From assembly GCA_031366005.1 (NCBI GenBank), contig JANLZB010000082.1:1-18513 (forward strand): DNA of 18,513 bases. Direction: 5' to 3'. Position 1 is the stretch's first letter. Every line of letters starts with the position of its first letter. Source of the DNA: JANLUX01 sp031366005 (GTDB lineage Bacteria > Bacteroidota > Bacteroidia > AKYH767-A > OLB10). This document shows positions 1 through 8,265 of the stretch, one piece after another. The translations under genes were made by a program, and so were the position numbers. The notes under the pieces were generated by a model. It did not search any database, was not told where the DNA came from, and worked only from the letters and a program-made list of their open reading frames with translations.

Positions 1-59
1 ATAGCAGCACCAATACCGCTTTCAGCAGCACCGAGGATTACTAATTTTTTGGCAGACAT
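1..59 (-). CDS. murD: MurD, UDP-N-acetylmuramoylalanine--D-glutamate ligase (N-terminal fragment)
   Basis: Only the first 19 codons lie in the window. They read MSAKKLVILGAAESGIGAA, which resembles the start of MurD: a short polar lead, a beta strand, then a glycine-rich turn of the kind that binds the UDP moiety. MurD adds D-glutamate to UDP-MurNAc-L-Ala in the cytoplasm. The position downstream of mraY on the same strand is the usual dcw order and supports the call. Unlike the upstream dcw genes, it is separated from its neighbour, by about 205 bp that contain an inverted-repeat element. The rest of the gene lies off the left edge. Confidence 0.8.
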   Translation of the reverse strand, partial: MSAKKLVILGAAESGIGAA

Positions 60-85
60 TTTTTATTTTTTATTCTTAAACTCTA

Positions 86-233
86 CGTCATTCAGGAGGA
101 AACTTGTCATATAGCAGTAGGGACAGTTGTTAACGTAACACAGTTGTTGCAGCGAGCCATTGTTCTCTGCAAGGGCTTCCCTACAACTCAAACCTTATGT
201 ACTACTATTTGACAAGTTTCCTCCTGAATGACG
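86..233. repeat. 148-bp inverted-repeat element (MITE- or REP-like) between mraY and murD
   Basis: Positions 86-109 and 210-233 are perfect 24-bp inverted repeats, starting and ending cgtcattcagg / cctgaatgacg. The pairing continues inward, imperfectly, through about 110-120 and 201-209. The 100-bp interior has its own weak stems (TTGCAG 147-152 with CTGCAA 167-172; AGTTGT 142-147 with ACAACT 183-188) and a direct repeat ACAGTTGTT at 123-131 and 140-148. No ORF is present. The outline suggests a small non-autonomous element or a REP-like hairpin. I see no convincing target-site duplication. On the transcript it would form a long hairpin between mraY and murD. Mobility is inferred from shape only. 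Confidence 0.6.
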
Positions 234-264
234 ATATACTGATTTTAAATGACGACTCATTTTC

Positions 265-1521
265 TTATCTAAGTTTTAATGTTACTACACTAAGTATCGC
301 CAGCATAATTCCAATAATCCAAAACCGTGTTACAATTTTAGATTCGTGATAACCTGATTTTTGATAGTGATGATGCAAGGGCGACATCTTAAATATTCTT
401 CTTCCTTCACCAAATTTTTTCCTTGTGTATTTGAAATAACTCACTTGCATTATCACCGAAAGATTTTCTACTAAAAAGATTCCGCATATCACCGGTATCA
501 TTAATTCTTTACGAATGCAGATTGCAAATGCAGCAATAATTCCACCCAACGCAAGCGAACCTGTATCACCCATAAACACTTGTGCGGGATATGCGTTGTA
601 CCACAAGAAACCCACACATGCTCCAACAAACGCACTCATGAAAACCATCAACTCACCTGCGTTTGGTATGTACATGATGTTGAGATAATTTGCAAATACG
701 GTGTTACCCGAAACATAAGCGAACACTGCAAGAGTAGTTCCGATGATGGCTGATGTTCCCGTTGCAAGTCCATCAATTCCATCCGTAATATTTGCACCGT
801 TGGATACTGCAGTTACAATAAGTGTAATGATGAGAATGAAAATAATCGGGAATAAATATTTTTTGTTTTCACCAGCCCAGTTTGCTAACACTGCATAATC
901 AAACTCGTTGTTCTTTAAAAAAGGAATCGTTGTTATTGTTGACTTTACATTATCACCACTGAACAATGCGTTCTCTGAATCTTTTACATCATCAATTAAA
1001 TTAGTCGTTCCATCCACTACTATTTTATGATGTTCCACCCGTTCACGCACAACAACATAAGGATTGAAATAAAGAATGCAACCAAGTATAATTCCCAAAC
1101 CAACTTGTCCAACGAGTTTTGATTTTGCACGTAAGCCCTCTTTATCTTTCTTAAAAACTTTTATATAATCATCAATGAAACCAATCACGCCCAACCATAT
1201 TGTGCAAATGATCATGATAACGATATACACATTGTCGAGTTTGGTAAATAATAATGTTGGAATCAAAATCGCAGAGAGAATAATCAATCCTCCCATTGTT
1301 GGTGTGCCTTGCTTTTTTGCTTGTCCTTCCAATCCTAAATCACGAATGGTTTCACCAACTTGCAGCTTCAATAAAAAATTGATGATGCGTTTACCAAGAA
1401 TTACGGTGATGAATAAAGAAGTGATGATTGAAAGTGCAGCTCGCGTGGAGATGTAATGAAACGCTCCCATTCCCGGAAGGTTGGTGTGCTTGTCTAAATA
1501 TTCAAATAAGTAATAGAGCAT
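265..1521 (-). CDS. mraY: MraY, phospho-N-acetylmuramoyl-pentapeptide transferase
   Basis: Integral membrane enzyme that transfers phospho-MurNAc-pentapeptide from UDP to undecaprenyl phosphate, making lipid I on the inner face of the cytoplasmic membrane. The 418 residues carry the family signatures: paired aspartates in GFIDDYIK (about 115-122), ITDGIDGLATG (about 243-253), GDTGSLALGG, and the C-terminal MSPLHHHY cluster (about 379-386). Many hydrophobic segments are visible. Compared with the roughly 360 residues typical of Proteobacteria, there is a polar insertion of about 60-70 residues between YFNPYVVV (about 155) and the membrane segment before ITDG, a feature I associate with Bacteroidota MraY. 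The start codon overlaps the murE stop by one base (TGATG), implying translational coupling. Confidence 0.97.
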   Translation of the reverse strand: MLYYLFEYLDKHTNLPGMGAFHYISTRAALSIITSLFITVILGKRIINFLLKLQVGETIRDLGLEGQAKKQGTPTMGGLIILSAILIPTLLFTKLDNVYIVIMIICTIWLGVIGFIDDYIKVFKKDKEGLRAKSKLVGQVGLGIILGCILYFNPYVVVRERVEHHKIVVDGTTNLIDDVKDSENALFSGDNVKSTITTIPFLKNNEFDYAVLANWAGENKKYLFPIIFILIITLIVTAVSNGANITDGIDGLATGTSAIIGTTLAVFAYVSGNTVFANYLNIMYIPNAGELMVFMSAFVGACVGFLWYNAYPAQVFMGDTGSLALGGIIAAFAICIRKELMIPVICGIFLVENLSVIMQVSYFKYTRKKFGEGRRIFKMSPLHHHYQKSGYHESKIVTRFWIIGIMLAILSVVTLKLR

Positions 1522-2981
1522 CAGTTGTGAATGGATAATGTTTCTTCTAACACTTGTTTATCATCGAAAGGATATTTCACTCCTTTAATTTCCTGATATT
1601 TCTCGTGACCTTTTCCTGCAAGCAGAATAATGTCGCCTTCTTGAGCAAGGTTCACGGCAACCTTCACCGCTTCCTTTCTATCCGTGATTGCCATTGCTTT
1701 TTTGAAATGTTGTGCAGGCACTCCTTGTTTCATTTGTTCAATAATGGTTTCAGGATTTTCGCTGCGCGGATTATCAGAAGTAAAAATTACTTTGTCGCTG
1801 TACTCACAAGCAATGGCTGCCATCTGCGGACGTTTGCCTGCATCTCTATCACCACCACAACCAATTACAGTTATTACTTTTTCATTCTTTGTTCGGATGT
1901 CGTTAATTGTTTTCAAAACATTTTGCAACGCATCAGGCGTGTGTGCATAATCAACAATGCCCGTTACTTTATTTTCTGAAACGATGTATTCAAATCTCCC
2001 TTCAGGCGGAGTGAGTTTGCTGAGTTCGGTTAATACTTCTAATTTATCTAATCCCATCAGCACTGCAGTTGCATACACGCCTAATAAATTATATGCGTTG
2101 AAACTTCCAATCAATTTGCAATACACATCATGTCCATCAATATTTAAAAGCAAGCCCGAAAAATTATTTTCCATCACACGTGCTTTGAAATCACTCATGC
2201 TCTTTAGCGAAAATGTTTTCACTTTGGCTTTGGTATTCTGCACCATGATGCCTGCATTCTTATCATCAATATTTACCAATGCAAAAGCAGTGTTGCTCAA
2301 CACATCAAAAAAACCTTTCTTGGCTTTTATGTATTCATCAAATGTTTTGTGATAATCCAAATGGTCGCGTGTGATGTTGGTGAAAACGCCACCTTCAAAA
2401 TGCAAACCACTGATGCGATGTTGCGCAACAGCGTGAGAACTCACTTCCATAAAACAATGCGTACAACCACTGTCAAGCATTTGTTTTAACAATGCATTGA
2501 GTTGAACAGGGTCAGGAGTGGTGTGCGTTGCAGGAACAATTTTATCGTTAATTAAATTCTCAACTGTCGAAAGCAATCCGCATGAATAATTTAAGTTGCG
2601 GAATAAATGATACAACAAAGTAGCTGTGGTTGTTTTGCCGTTCGTGCCTGTTATGCCAATCAATTTTAATTGCTGCGAAGGATTATCATAAAAATTACTG
2701 CTGATAAATCCTAAAGCAATTGCACTGTTTTTTACTTTGATATAAGTAACTGCTTCTGATTTTTGTTTTGGTAGCTCTTCGCATACAATTGCAATCGCAC
2801 CATTCGCAATTACTTGTTCAATGTATGCGTGTCCGTCTGATTGCGTTCCGCGAACTGCAACAAATAAACAATCCTGATTTGCTTTGCGCGAATCAAAACA
2901 CACTGCTGCAATTGCAATGTTCGTTGAACCGATTACTTCTTCGATTCCGGTTTTGTATAATAAATCGCGGAGCAAATTCAT
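1521..2981 (-). CDS. murE: MurE, UDP-MurNAc-tripeptide synthetase
   Basis: Cytoplasmic Mur ligase adding the third residue of the stem peptide to UDP-MurNAc-L-Ala-D-Glu. It has the N-terminal UDP-binding domain, the P-loop GTNGKTTTATLL (from about residue 109), HTTPDP, and a C-terminal ligase domain with GCGGDRDAGKRP. The DNPR motif (about 401-404, SDNPRSENPE) is the known signature of enzymes that add meso-diaminopimelate rather than lysine, so the peptidoglycan is predicted to be DAP-type. Length (486) is normal. It overlaps ftsI upstream and mraY downstream by one base each (TGATG at both junctions), which fixes both ends and indicates coupled translation. Confidence 0.97.
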   Translation of the reverse strand: MNLLRDLLYKTGIEEVIGSTNIAIAAVCFDSRKANQDCLFVAVRGTQSDGHAYIEQVIANGAIAIVCEELPKQKSEAVTYIKVKNSAIALGFISSNFYDNPSQQLKLIGITGTNGKTTTATLLYHLFRNLNYSCGLLSTVENLINDKIVPATHTTPDPVQLNALLKQMLDSGCTHCFMEVSSHAVAQHRISGLHFEGGVFTNITRDHLDYHKTFDEYIKAKKGFFDVLSNTAFALVNIDDKNAGIMVQNTKAKVKTFSLKSMSDFKARVMENNFSGLLLNIDGHDVYCKLIGSFNAYNLLGVYATAVLMGLDKLEVLTELSKLTPPEGRFEYIVSENKVTGIVDYAHTPDALQNVLKTINDIRTKNEKVITVIGCGGDRDAGKRPQMAAIACEYSDKVIFTSDNPRSENPETIIEQMKQGVPAQHFKKAMAITDRKEAVKVAVNLAQEGDIILLAGKGHEKYQEIKGVKYPFDDKQVLEETLSIHN

Positions 2982-5074
2982 CAGCTTAACTCAATTATTA
3001 TTTGTTGACCGCGCACTGCTTTCGCACCGGCATTAATTGATTGGCGTGTAACAGTTCCTCTTCCTACAGGCTTCACCATCAAACCTTGTTCTTCCAATAA
3101 ATAAATGGCATCACGCAAACCCATTCCTTTCACATCCGGAACAGTATTATCTTTTATTTCAATTTCTTTTTTGTTTGAATTAACCCAACCAGTTTCATTC
3201 GTTTCGACAGGCAACATTAATTTGTGATTTACCGTGGCAAGTTGTTTTAAATTTCCTGCTTTTTGTTTTGGCAATCCCGCATACGTGGAGTCTGGAAATT
3301 GTTTCAGTTCATCGTGCATATCAATGTTCAGTGCATAAACCTTATCAGCAATTTCTTTAAACACGGGACACGCAACTGATGCACCGTAATAAACATCATT
3401 GCCCGGAGCATACACCACAACGATGCAACTGTAACGCGGTTTGTCAGCAGGAAAATAACCACAGAATGATGCCTGGTATTTCTTACCTTGTCCATCATTG
3501 TATCCTCCCGTACCTTGAGCAATCACTGCAGTTCCTGTTTTACCGGCAATAGTGTATTGCGCATGTTTGATGTGCGATGCAGTACCACTCTTCACCACCT
3601 CTTCTAATAATAATTTTGCTTTTGCAAGAGTTGACCTGGAGCAAATAGAATCAGAAAGAACTTTTGTTTTAAATGATTTAACAAGCACTCCTTTATTACG
3701 TACCTCTTTTACAAAAAGCGGTTGCACCATCTTACCATTATTGGCAACAGCATTATAAAAAGTAAGCAGTTGAAGCGGTGTCAGTCGCGTTTCATAACCA
3801 ATGGAGATGTATGGTAATGAAATATGACTCCAGGCTTTATCATGTGTGTCTTTTAAACGAATGGCACTTTCACCTTCAATCTGTACTCCAAGCGGATCGC
3901 CAATATGTAACTTATGCAAGCGGTCAATAAATGATTGCGGATTGCGTGAATAATATTTGGTAATGATTTTTGATATTCCCACATTACTTGATGTTGCAAA
4001 CGCATGCAACATAGTCATGTGGCTCTCTCCTTCGTGTGCATCACGCAGTATCACTCCGTTTGTATAGGAAATCCTTCCATGCTGAACATCCACATCCTCA
4101 TCAAGATCCACATAACCATCTTCCATTGCAGCCATCATTGAAGCCAGCTTGAAAGTTGATCCCGGCTCAGTGCTCTGACCAATTGCATAGTTATAATCTT
4201 CGTAGTAGGCACCAAAGTTGTTCCGCTTCAGATTGGCAATTGCTTTAATATGTCCTGTTGCAACTTCCATCAGCACGGCACAACCCATATCTGCATTGTG
4301 TTCAATCAACTGACTTTGCAATGCATTTTCAGCTACGTCCTGCAAATTCAAATCTATAGTGGTAATTACATCGCTTCCATCCATTGGCTCCACTTCGTTT
4401 TCATTGTTTACGGGCTTCCACACATTGCCTGATAATTTTTGCATCAATCGCTTTCCCTCTACACCTTGCAGGTATTTATCAAAGGAGCCTTCAATACCAA
4501 CAGGAGTAACTTTTTTATTGTCCACTTTAAAACCAACTGTGCGTGATGCCAGTGTCTTAAATGGTTTTTCTCTCTTGCTTAACTGATCAACGATCAATCC
4601 GCCTTTATATCTGCCTAACCTAAACAATGGTAATTTGTACAATGCTTTTTGTTCATTGTAACTGATATTTCGTTTCAATAAAAAATAGCGGTCACCCTCT
4701 TTACGCGCCTGTTTTAAAATGCGTTTGTATTCGTTTGGGGTTTTATCTTTAAAAAGTTTTGAAAGAGAAAAAGAAAGTGAATCCACTTTATCATTGAACA
4801 TTGTCTTATCAATTCCCGGTGCATTCAAATCAATATGTACATCATAACGTGGAAGGGATGTTGCAAGCAAGCTACCATCGGCAGCATAAATATTTCCGCG
4901 TGATGGTTCAATGCTAACATAACGTATTGTTAAACTATCTGCTTTAGCTTTCCAGTAAGCACCCTCGCCAAACTGCAACTGTCCTACACGAAAAACAATA
5001 GCAGCACCAAAGAGTATAAACCCGATGTTCACGAGATAAATTCTCCAGAGTATGTCTTTTTTATTTTCAGGCAT
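2981..5074 (-). CDS. ftsI: FtsI/PBP3-type peptidoglycan transpeptidase with C-terminal PASTA domain
   Basis: Class B penicillin-binding protein that cross-links septal peptidoglycan. A short cytoplasmic lead is followed by one membrane anchor (about residues 10-30), then a PBP dimerisation domain including EPSRGNIYAADG, then the transpeptidase domain. The catalytic motifs are STFK (nucleophile serine near 306), SSN (near 361) and KTGT (near 511). Residues from about 640 to the end form one PASTA repeat starting VPDVKGMGLRDAI. A single C-terminal PASTA is common in Bacteroidota FtsI and absent from E. coli FtsI. It sits between ftsL-like and murE, overlapping murE by one base. An 88-bp gap with a heptamer repeat precedes its ATG. 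Confidence 0.95.
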   Translation of the reverse strand: MPENKKDILWRIYLVNIGFILFGAAIVFRVGQLQFGEGAYWKAKADSLTIRYVSIEPSRGNIYAADGSLLATSLPRYDVHIDLNAPGIDKTMFNDKVDSLSFSLSKLFKDKTPNEYKRILKQARKEGDRYFLLKRNISYNEQKALYKLPLFRLGRYKGGLIVDQLSKREKPFKTLASRTVGFKVDNKKVTPVGIEGSFDKYLQGVEGKRLMQKLSGNVWKPVNNENEVEPMDGSDVITTIDLNLQDVAENALQSQLIEHNADMGCAVLMEVATGHIKAIANLKRNNFGAYYEDYNYAIGQSTEPGSTFKLASMMAAMEDGYVDLDEDVDVQHGRISYTNGVILRDAHEGESHMTMLHAFATSSNVGISKIITKYYSRNPQSFIDRLHKLHIGDPLGVQIEGESAIRLKDTHDKAWSHISLPYISIGYETRLTPLQLLTFYNAVANNGKMVQPLFVKEVRNKGVLVKSFKTKVLSDSICSRSTLAKAKLLLEEVVKSGTASHIKHAQYTIAGKTGTAVIAQGTGGYNDGQGKKYQASFCGYFPADKPRYSCIVVVYAPGNDVYYGASVACPVFKEIADKVYALNIDMHDELKQFPDSTYAGLPKQKAGNLKQLATVNHKLMLPVETNETGWVNSNKKEIEIKDNTVPDVKGMGLRDAIYLLEEQGLMVKPVGRGTVTRQSINAGAKAVRGQQIIIELS

Positions 5075-5080
5075 TGCTTA

Positions 5081-5101
5081 GTTTACGGTTTACGGTTTAC
5101 A
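5081..5101 (-). repeat. Heptamer tandem repeat upstream of ftsI
   Basis: Three tandem copies of a 7-bp unit, GTTTACG GTTTACG GTTTACA on the plus strand (GTAAACC-type units in the ftsI sense), ending about 6 bp before the ftsI ATG. It lies in the 88-bp gap between ftsL-like and ftsI. Similar 7-bp-period repeats with other unit sequences precede mraZ, the ftsL-like gene and the PfkB kinase. Function unknown. Confidence 0.75.
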
Positions 5102-5162
5102 GTTTTTTAAGATATGGTTATAATTTTTTCCTGTATACTGCTGCTGCAACTCTATTTTAAAA

Positions 5163-5564
5163 CTATTTTCTGTTTTCTACTCCCCTAACCACTATCTTTT
5201 TAGGAGCCATCATTGATTCTTTAATTCCATACGGTTCAAGCGATGCCGCTACTTCCGTTTGTTTACTCTTAACCATCAACTCTGTTTTTGCACTAATGTA
5301 TTCTGCGCGCATCTCTTTTATTTCCTTGTTTGTTTTATCAATATCACGAATGGTGCGCTCTGCCACATAACTGTTTGCGATGTACAGCACTGCTATTCCC
5401 GTAAGGAAAAACATAAATGGCATTATTTGCAGTATCGCTTTTTTATCAAGGTAACCGAACACATTGAGCGCTTTGATAAACCTTCGTGCGCGTTTGTTTT
5501 GCTTTGATGGTTTTGCCTTCTCAATAACCGGCTCCGGTGCTTTGGGTTCTTTTATTCGATTCAT
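5163..5564 (-). CDS. FtsL-like cell division protein
   Basis: Small bitopic membrane protein of 133 residues in the position where ftsL is found. It has a basic, proline-rich cytoplasmic N-terminus (residues 1-44), a single membrane segment (about 45-64, IMPFMFFLTGIAVLYIA), and a predicted coiled coil rich in E, K and R (about 68-105). This matches the architecture of FtsL, which joins the FtsQLB/FtsWI divisome complex, and the Bacteroidota FtsL-like family. Sequence similarity to E. coli FtsL is not evident by eye, so the call rests on topology and synteny. No alternative family suggests itself. Confidence 0.8.
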   Translation of the reverse strand: MNRIKEPKAPEPVIEKAKPSKQNKRARRFIKALNVFGYLDKKAILQIMPFMFFLTGIAVLYIANSYVAERTIRDIDKTNKEIKEMRAEYISAKTELMVKSKQTEVAASLEPYGIKESMMAPKKIVVRGVENRK

Positions 5565-5565
5565 T

Positions 5566-5595
5566 TTATTCTGCTTTCAACTCTATACTTTATAC
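5566..5595 (-). repeat. Degenerate heptamer repeat upstream of the ftsL-like gene
   Basis: Read in the gene sense, the sequence runs AGTATAA AGTATAG AGTTGAA AGCAGAA just before the ftsL-like ATG: four 7-bp units, the first containing the rsmH stop codon. The units are less perfect than those before ftsI and mraZ but keep the same period. Confidence 0.45.
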
Positions 5596-6489
5596 TCTTT
5601 CTGCAACTCGCAACTTCGCGCTGCGACTTCTTGTATTCCGTTTTAATTCTTCTTCCGTAGGTGTAATCGGTTTCTTACTGATTGCTTTAAAAGACACATT
5701 CAATGTGTTACCGAATAAATCCTTCTTGAGCTCGCCCTCCACATTTCCCGTAACAATAAAATTCTTAACTAATCTATCCTCCAGCGAGTGATATGAAATC
5801 ACAACTAATCTTCCTCCTTTCTTTATCAATTGAGGACACTGTGAAAGCAATTCGCGTAAAGCACCCAACTCATCGTTGACTTCTATTCGTAATGCCTGGA
5901 ATACTTGTGCGTGATATTGATGTTGTTTGTCTTTCGAAACACAATTAGCAATCGCTTGCTTGAGTTCATCAATGGTTTCTATGGCTTTTTTATTTCTTGC
6001 ATTCACAATAGCAGCAGCAAGTGTTTTTGAGTTTCTTATTTCTCCAAAAGCAGAGAAAACCGTTGTCAGTTCTTTTTCTGAATAAGTATTAACAACCTGT
6101 GCTGCTGTCAGCTTATCATTTTGATTCATACGCATATCTAATGATGCTTCAAAGCGTGTAGAGAAACCGCGGACAGGTTCGTCAATCTGATGAGAGGAAA
6201 TGCCAAGGTCGGCAAGCAAGCCATCCAGCGGAAGTGCATTCAGTTCCTCCAGATGTTGCAGCATATTGCGGAAATTATCTCGCACCAGCGTAAACCGTTG
6301 GTCAGCCACCGCGTTTGCTGTAACATCTGCATCGTGATCGAAACCGATTACTTTTCCGTTTTTCAAGTGCTTTAAAATTTCTTTAGTATGTCCCCCTCCC
6401 CCGTAAGTAGCATCTGCATAAATGCCGTTGGGTTTAATGTTGAGCGCTTCAATGCACTCCTGCAACAAGACTGGCTCATGATACTTCAC
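5590..6489 (-). CDS. rsmH: RsmH, 16S rRNA (cytosine(1402)-N(4))-methyltransferase
   Basis: SAM-dependent methyltransferase (formerly MraW) that N4-methylates C1402 in the decoding centre of 16S rRNA. The 299 residues match the family length. The SAM-binding glycine-rich loop is ADATYGGGGHTKEIL (about 25-39). Further family motifs are LLADLGISSHQID with the catalytic-region aspartate, the MRMNQ segment following DEPVRGFSTRFEASLD, and the C-terminal ISYHSLEDRLVKNF. It follows mraZ with a 14-base overlap, the usual start of a dcw cluster. A degenerate heptamer repeat separates it from the ftsL-like gene. Confidence 0.97.
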   Translation of the reverse strand: MKYHEPVLLQECIEALNIKPNGIYADATYGGGGHTKEILKHLKNGKVIGFDHDADVTANAVADQRFTLVRDNFRNMLQHLEELNALPLDGLLADLGISSHQIDEPVRGFSTRFEASLDMRMNQNDKLTAAQVVNTYSEKELTTVFSAFGEIRNSKTLAAAIVNARNKKAIETIDELKQAIANCVSKDKQHQYHAQVFQALRIEVNDELGALRELLSQCPQLIKKGGRLVVISYHSLEDRLVKNFIVTGNVEGELKKDLFGNTLNVSFKAISKKPITPTEEELKRNTRSRSAKLRVAERV

Positions 6490-6958
6490 CGGTGCCGTTT
6501 GATTTATTAATCCTGTTCTTGCCCATCACATCCTCAGCCAATGTTTCATACCCGTCAGGCGCATCGTTAAACAATGTTTCATATTGATCCGGTGCCCATA
6601 GTTCAATCTTATTGTTGCGTGCAGCTAACACCAGGTCTTTATCAATGCCGGCAAACTCAAGCAGTCGTTTAGGTAACAATATCCTGCCGGTGTTATCCAT
6701 CTCCAGTTCTGTTGCACCACGATGGAAGTAGCGTACAAACTCGCGGTTCTTCTTCACAAACTCATTCAGCTCATTTACATCGGCACTTATTTTTTGCCAC
6801 TCGTTCATCGGGTAAAGCACCAGGCATTTTTCAAAGCCGCGGTTAATAACAAATTTTTCCTGGGCTTCGGGTGACAGTTGTTTCCGAAGAGTTGCAGGCA
6901 TCATCAATCTCCCTTTGGGATCCAGCTTGCAATCAAATTCTCCGAGAAAGGATGACAT
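6476..6958 (-). CDS. mraZ: MraZ, transcriptional regulator of the dcw cluster
   Basis: DNA-binding protein of the SpoVT/AbrB-like MraZ family, made of two tandem copies of the swapped-hairpin domain. The first begins FDCKLDPKGRLMMPATLRKQL (about residues 8-28) and the second TELEMDNTGRILLPKRLL (about 84-101); each has the DxxGR core typical of MraZ. At 160 residues it is slightly longer than the E. coli protein. MraZ is known to bind short direct repeats in its own promoter region and control mraZ-mraW and downstream dcw genes. A matching repeat array is present upstream at 7051-7076. It is the first gene of the operon. Confidence 0.96.
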   Translation of the reverse strand: MSSFLGEFDCKLDPKGRLMMPATLRKQLSPEAQEKFVINRGFEKCLVLYPMNEWQKISADVNELNEFVKKNREFVRYFHRGATELEMDNTGRILLPKRLLEFAGIDKDLVLAARNNKIELWAPDQYETLFNDAPDGYETLAEDVMGKNRINKSNGTGEVS

Positions 6959-6961
6959 GTT

Positions 6962-6987
6962 GAGTTATGAGTTATGAGTTATGAGTT
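6962..6987 (-). repeat. Heptamer tandem repeat in the mraZ leader
   Basis: Three and a half copies of a 7-bp unit (GAGTTAT on the plus strand; ATAACTC in the mraZ sense) end four bases before the mraZ ATG. The first three copies are perfect. The array occupies the place where a ribosome binding site would be, but its sequence is not Shine-Dalgarno-like. Confidence 0.8.
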
Positions 6988-7302
6988 GCAGGTTTCTCAC
7001 TCTTAAAATCATTGCACTTTTCATTATCGGGGCTAAGGTAAATCAAATTTTACCACAATTTACCACTTCCTACCACTTTTTGTTTAAAACTTTTTGAAAG
7101 GGGTAAAAATTGTGTTGATGCAGCTATTTATTTTTCTCTGGATATTGGGTGATACCGTAAATTCAAGTTGATTGGATTCTAATAATTGTTTATACCCTAT
7201 CAATATCCATTTATAGTACAAACCACATTGCTTGTTATTATTCTTGTAATCAAAAAAGAATACATTTACCGCCTCAATTAATCCCACAACCCCTTACTCT
7301 CT
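6988..7302. other. Divergent intergenic region between mraZ and the DUF898 gene
   Basis: About 315 bp separate the mraZ leader repeat from the plus-strand DUF898 gene. The part near mraZ holds the MraZ operator. The part near 7261-7268 has TACATTTA on the plus strand, one mismatch from the Bacteroidota -7 box TAnnTTTG and about 35 bp before the next ATG, so it is a candidate promoter for the DUF898-M48 operon. Its -33 partner is not clear: the nearest TTG is only 14 bp upstream. The minus-strand reading frame at 7084-7287 has low-complexity, Asn/Lys-rich content and no recognisable domain, so I do not count it as a gene. Confidence 0.5.
7051..7076 (-). promoter_or_regulatory. Putative MraZ operator: three GTGGTA direct repeats at 10-bp period
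   Basis: On the mraZ strand, the hexamer GTGGTA occurs three times at exactly 10-bp spacing (plus-strand TACCAC at 7051, 7061 and 7071), about 95-120 bp before the mraZ ATG. Known MraZ operators are three short G-rich direct repeats with the same 10-bp period (TGGGN in E. coli, AAAGTG-type in Mollicutes). A fourth half-site, GGTAAA at 7037-7042, faces the other way. The assignment rests on number, period, position and general sequence. A core promoter is not clear: TACCTTAG at 7033-7040 (minus) is a near match to TAnnTTTG but lacks a well-spaced -33 element. Confidence 0.75.
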
Positions 7303-8265
7303 ATGGAAACATTAAATACTTCAGAAAAAAAGGAGTACAAGCTTAGCTTTGATGGAAGCGGAAGCGAGTACTTCGGAATTGTTATTGTTAACTGGTTGCT
7401 TACAGCAATTACGCTTGGTATCTATTACCCTTGGGCTAAAGCCAATCAGTTAAAATATTTGTACGGTGCTACGTCACTTAATGATGACCGGTTTGCATTT
7501 CACGGTACAGGAAAAGAAATGTTTAAAGGTTTTATTAAAGCTATTATTCTATTTATAGTTGTTTATGGAATTTTCTTTTGGCTGATATCCATGCGCATGC
7601 CAGTGGCTGCTATCCTTTTTTTGTATGCTGCAATACTTGGTATTATTCCCATTGCGATTCATGGCTCTTACCGTTACAGAATGTCAAGAACATCATGGCG
7701 CGGGATACGCTTTGGATACAGGGGGAACCGAAAGGAACTGTTCATTAATTTTTTTAAATGGATTTTCTTTACAGTTATAACTTTTGGTATTTACGGTGCA
7801 TGGCTGTCAATAAACCTTCGTAAGTACCTGTTGGGCAACGTACGGCTTGGAAATATGTCGTTAAATTATAAAGGAAAGGGTGCAGATTATTTTGTACTTA
7901 ATCTTAAAGGTTATTTCCTTTCTATCATTACCCTTGGGATTTATATTTTCTGGTGGCAGAAAAACCTTTTCGGATATTATATAAATAATCTCAGTGCAGA
8001 GAAAGATGGAAATGAAATAAAATTTAAATCCACTGCAACAGCAGGAGATTTTTTTAATTTAATAATGGTAAACCTACTTATTCTTGTATTTACACTTGGT
8101 ATTGGTTATGCATGGGTGGTGACCAGAAGCATGAATTTTTTAATGAACAAAATTGAGATGGAAGGCGATATTGACCTTGATTCACTTGCACAAACTGAAG
8201 ACGTTTACACCGATGCAACTGGTGAAGATGTGGGGGATATGCTTAATCTTGATTTAGTAACCTGA
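7303..8265 (+). CDS. DUF898 / YjgN-family polytopic membrane protein
   Basis: A 320-residue inner-membrane protein with about six or more hydrophobic segments. It is built from four internal repeats with the pattern (I/F)T(L/F)GIxxxW followed by a polar, aromatic stretch: ITLGIYYPWAKAN (about 36-48), ITFGIYGAWLSIN (about 159-171), ITLGIYIFWWQKN (about 209-221) and FTLGIGYAWVVTR (about 263-275). This repeat and the opening KLSFDGSGSEYFGI are hallmarks of the DUF898 family (E. coli YjgN). Molecular function is not established. Its stop overlaps the start of the M48 peptidase gene (TGATG), so the two are co-translated. The acidic C-terminal tail (about 285-320) is predicted to be soluble. Confidence 0.88.
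   Translation: METLNTSEKKEYKLSFDGSGSEYFGIVIVNWLLTAITLGIYYPWAKANQLKYLYGATSLNDDRFAFHGTGKEMFKGFIKAIILFIVVYGIFFWLISMRMPVAAILFLYAAILGIIPIAIHGSYRYRMSRTSWRGIRFGYRGNRKELFINFFKWIFFTVITFGIYGAWLSINLRKYLLGNVRLGNMSLNYKGKGADYFVLNLKGYFLSIITLGIYIFWWQKNLFGYYINNLSAEKDGNEIKFKSTATAGDFFNLIMVNLLILVFTLGIGYAWVVTRSMNFLMNKIEMEGDIDLDSLAQTEDVYTDATGEDVGDMLNLDLVT

Noticed and set aside
7084..7287. Minus-strand reading frame of 67 codons upstream of mraZ
   Set aside because: Low-complexity Asn/Lys/Phe-rich product, no recognisable domain, and it fills the regulatory gap between two divergent operons.
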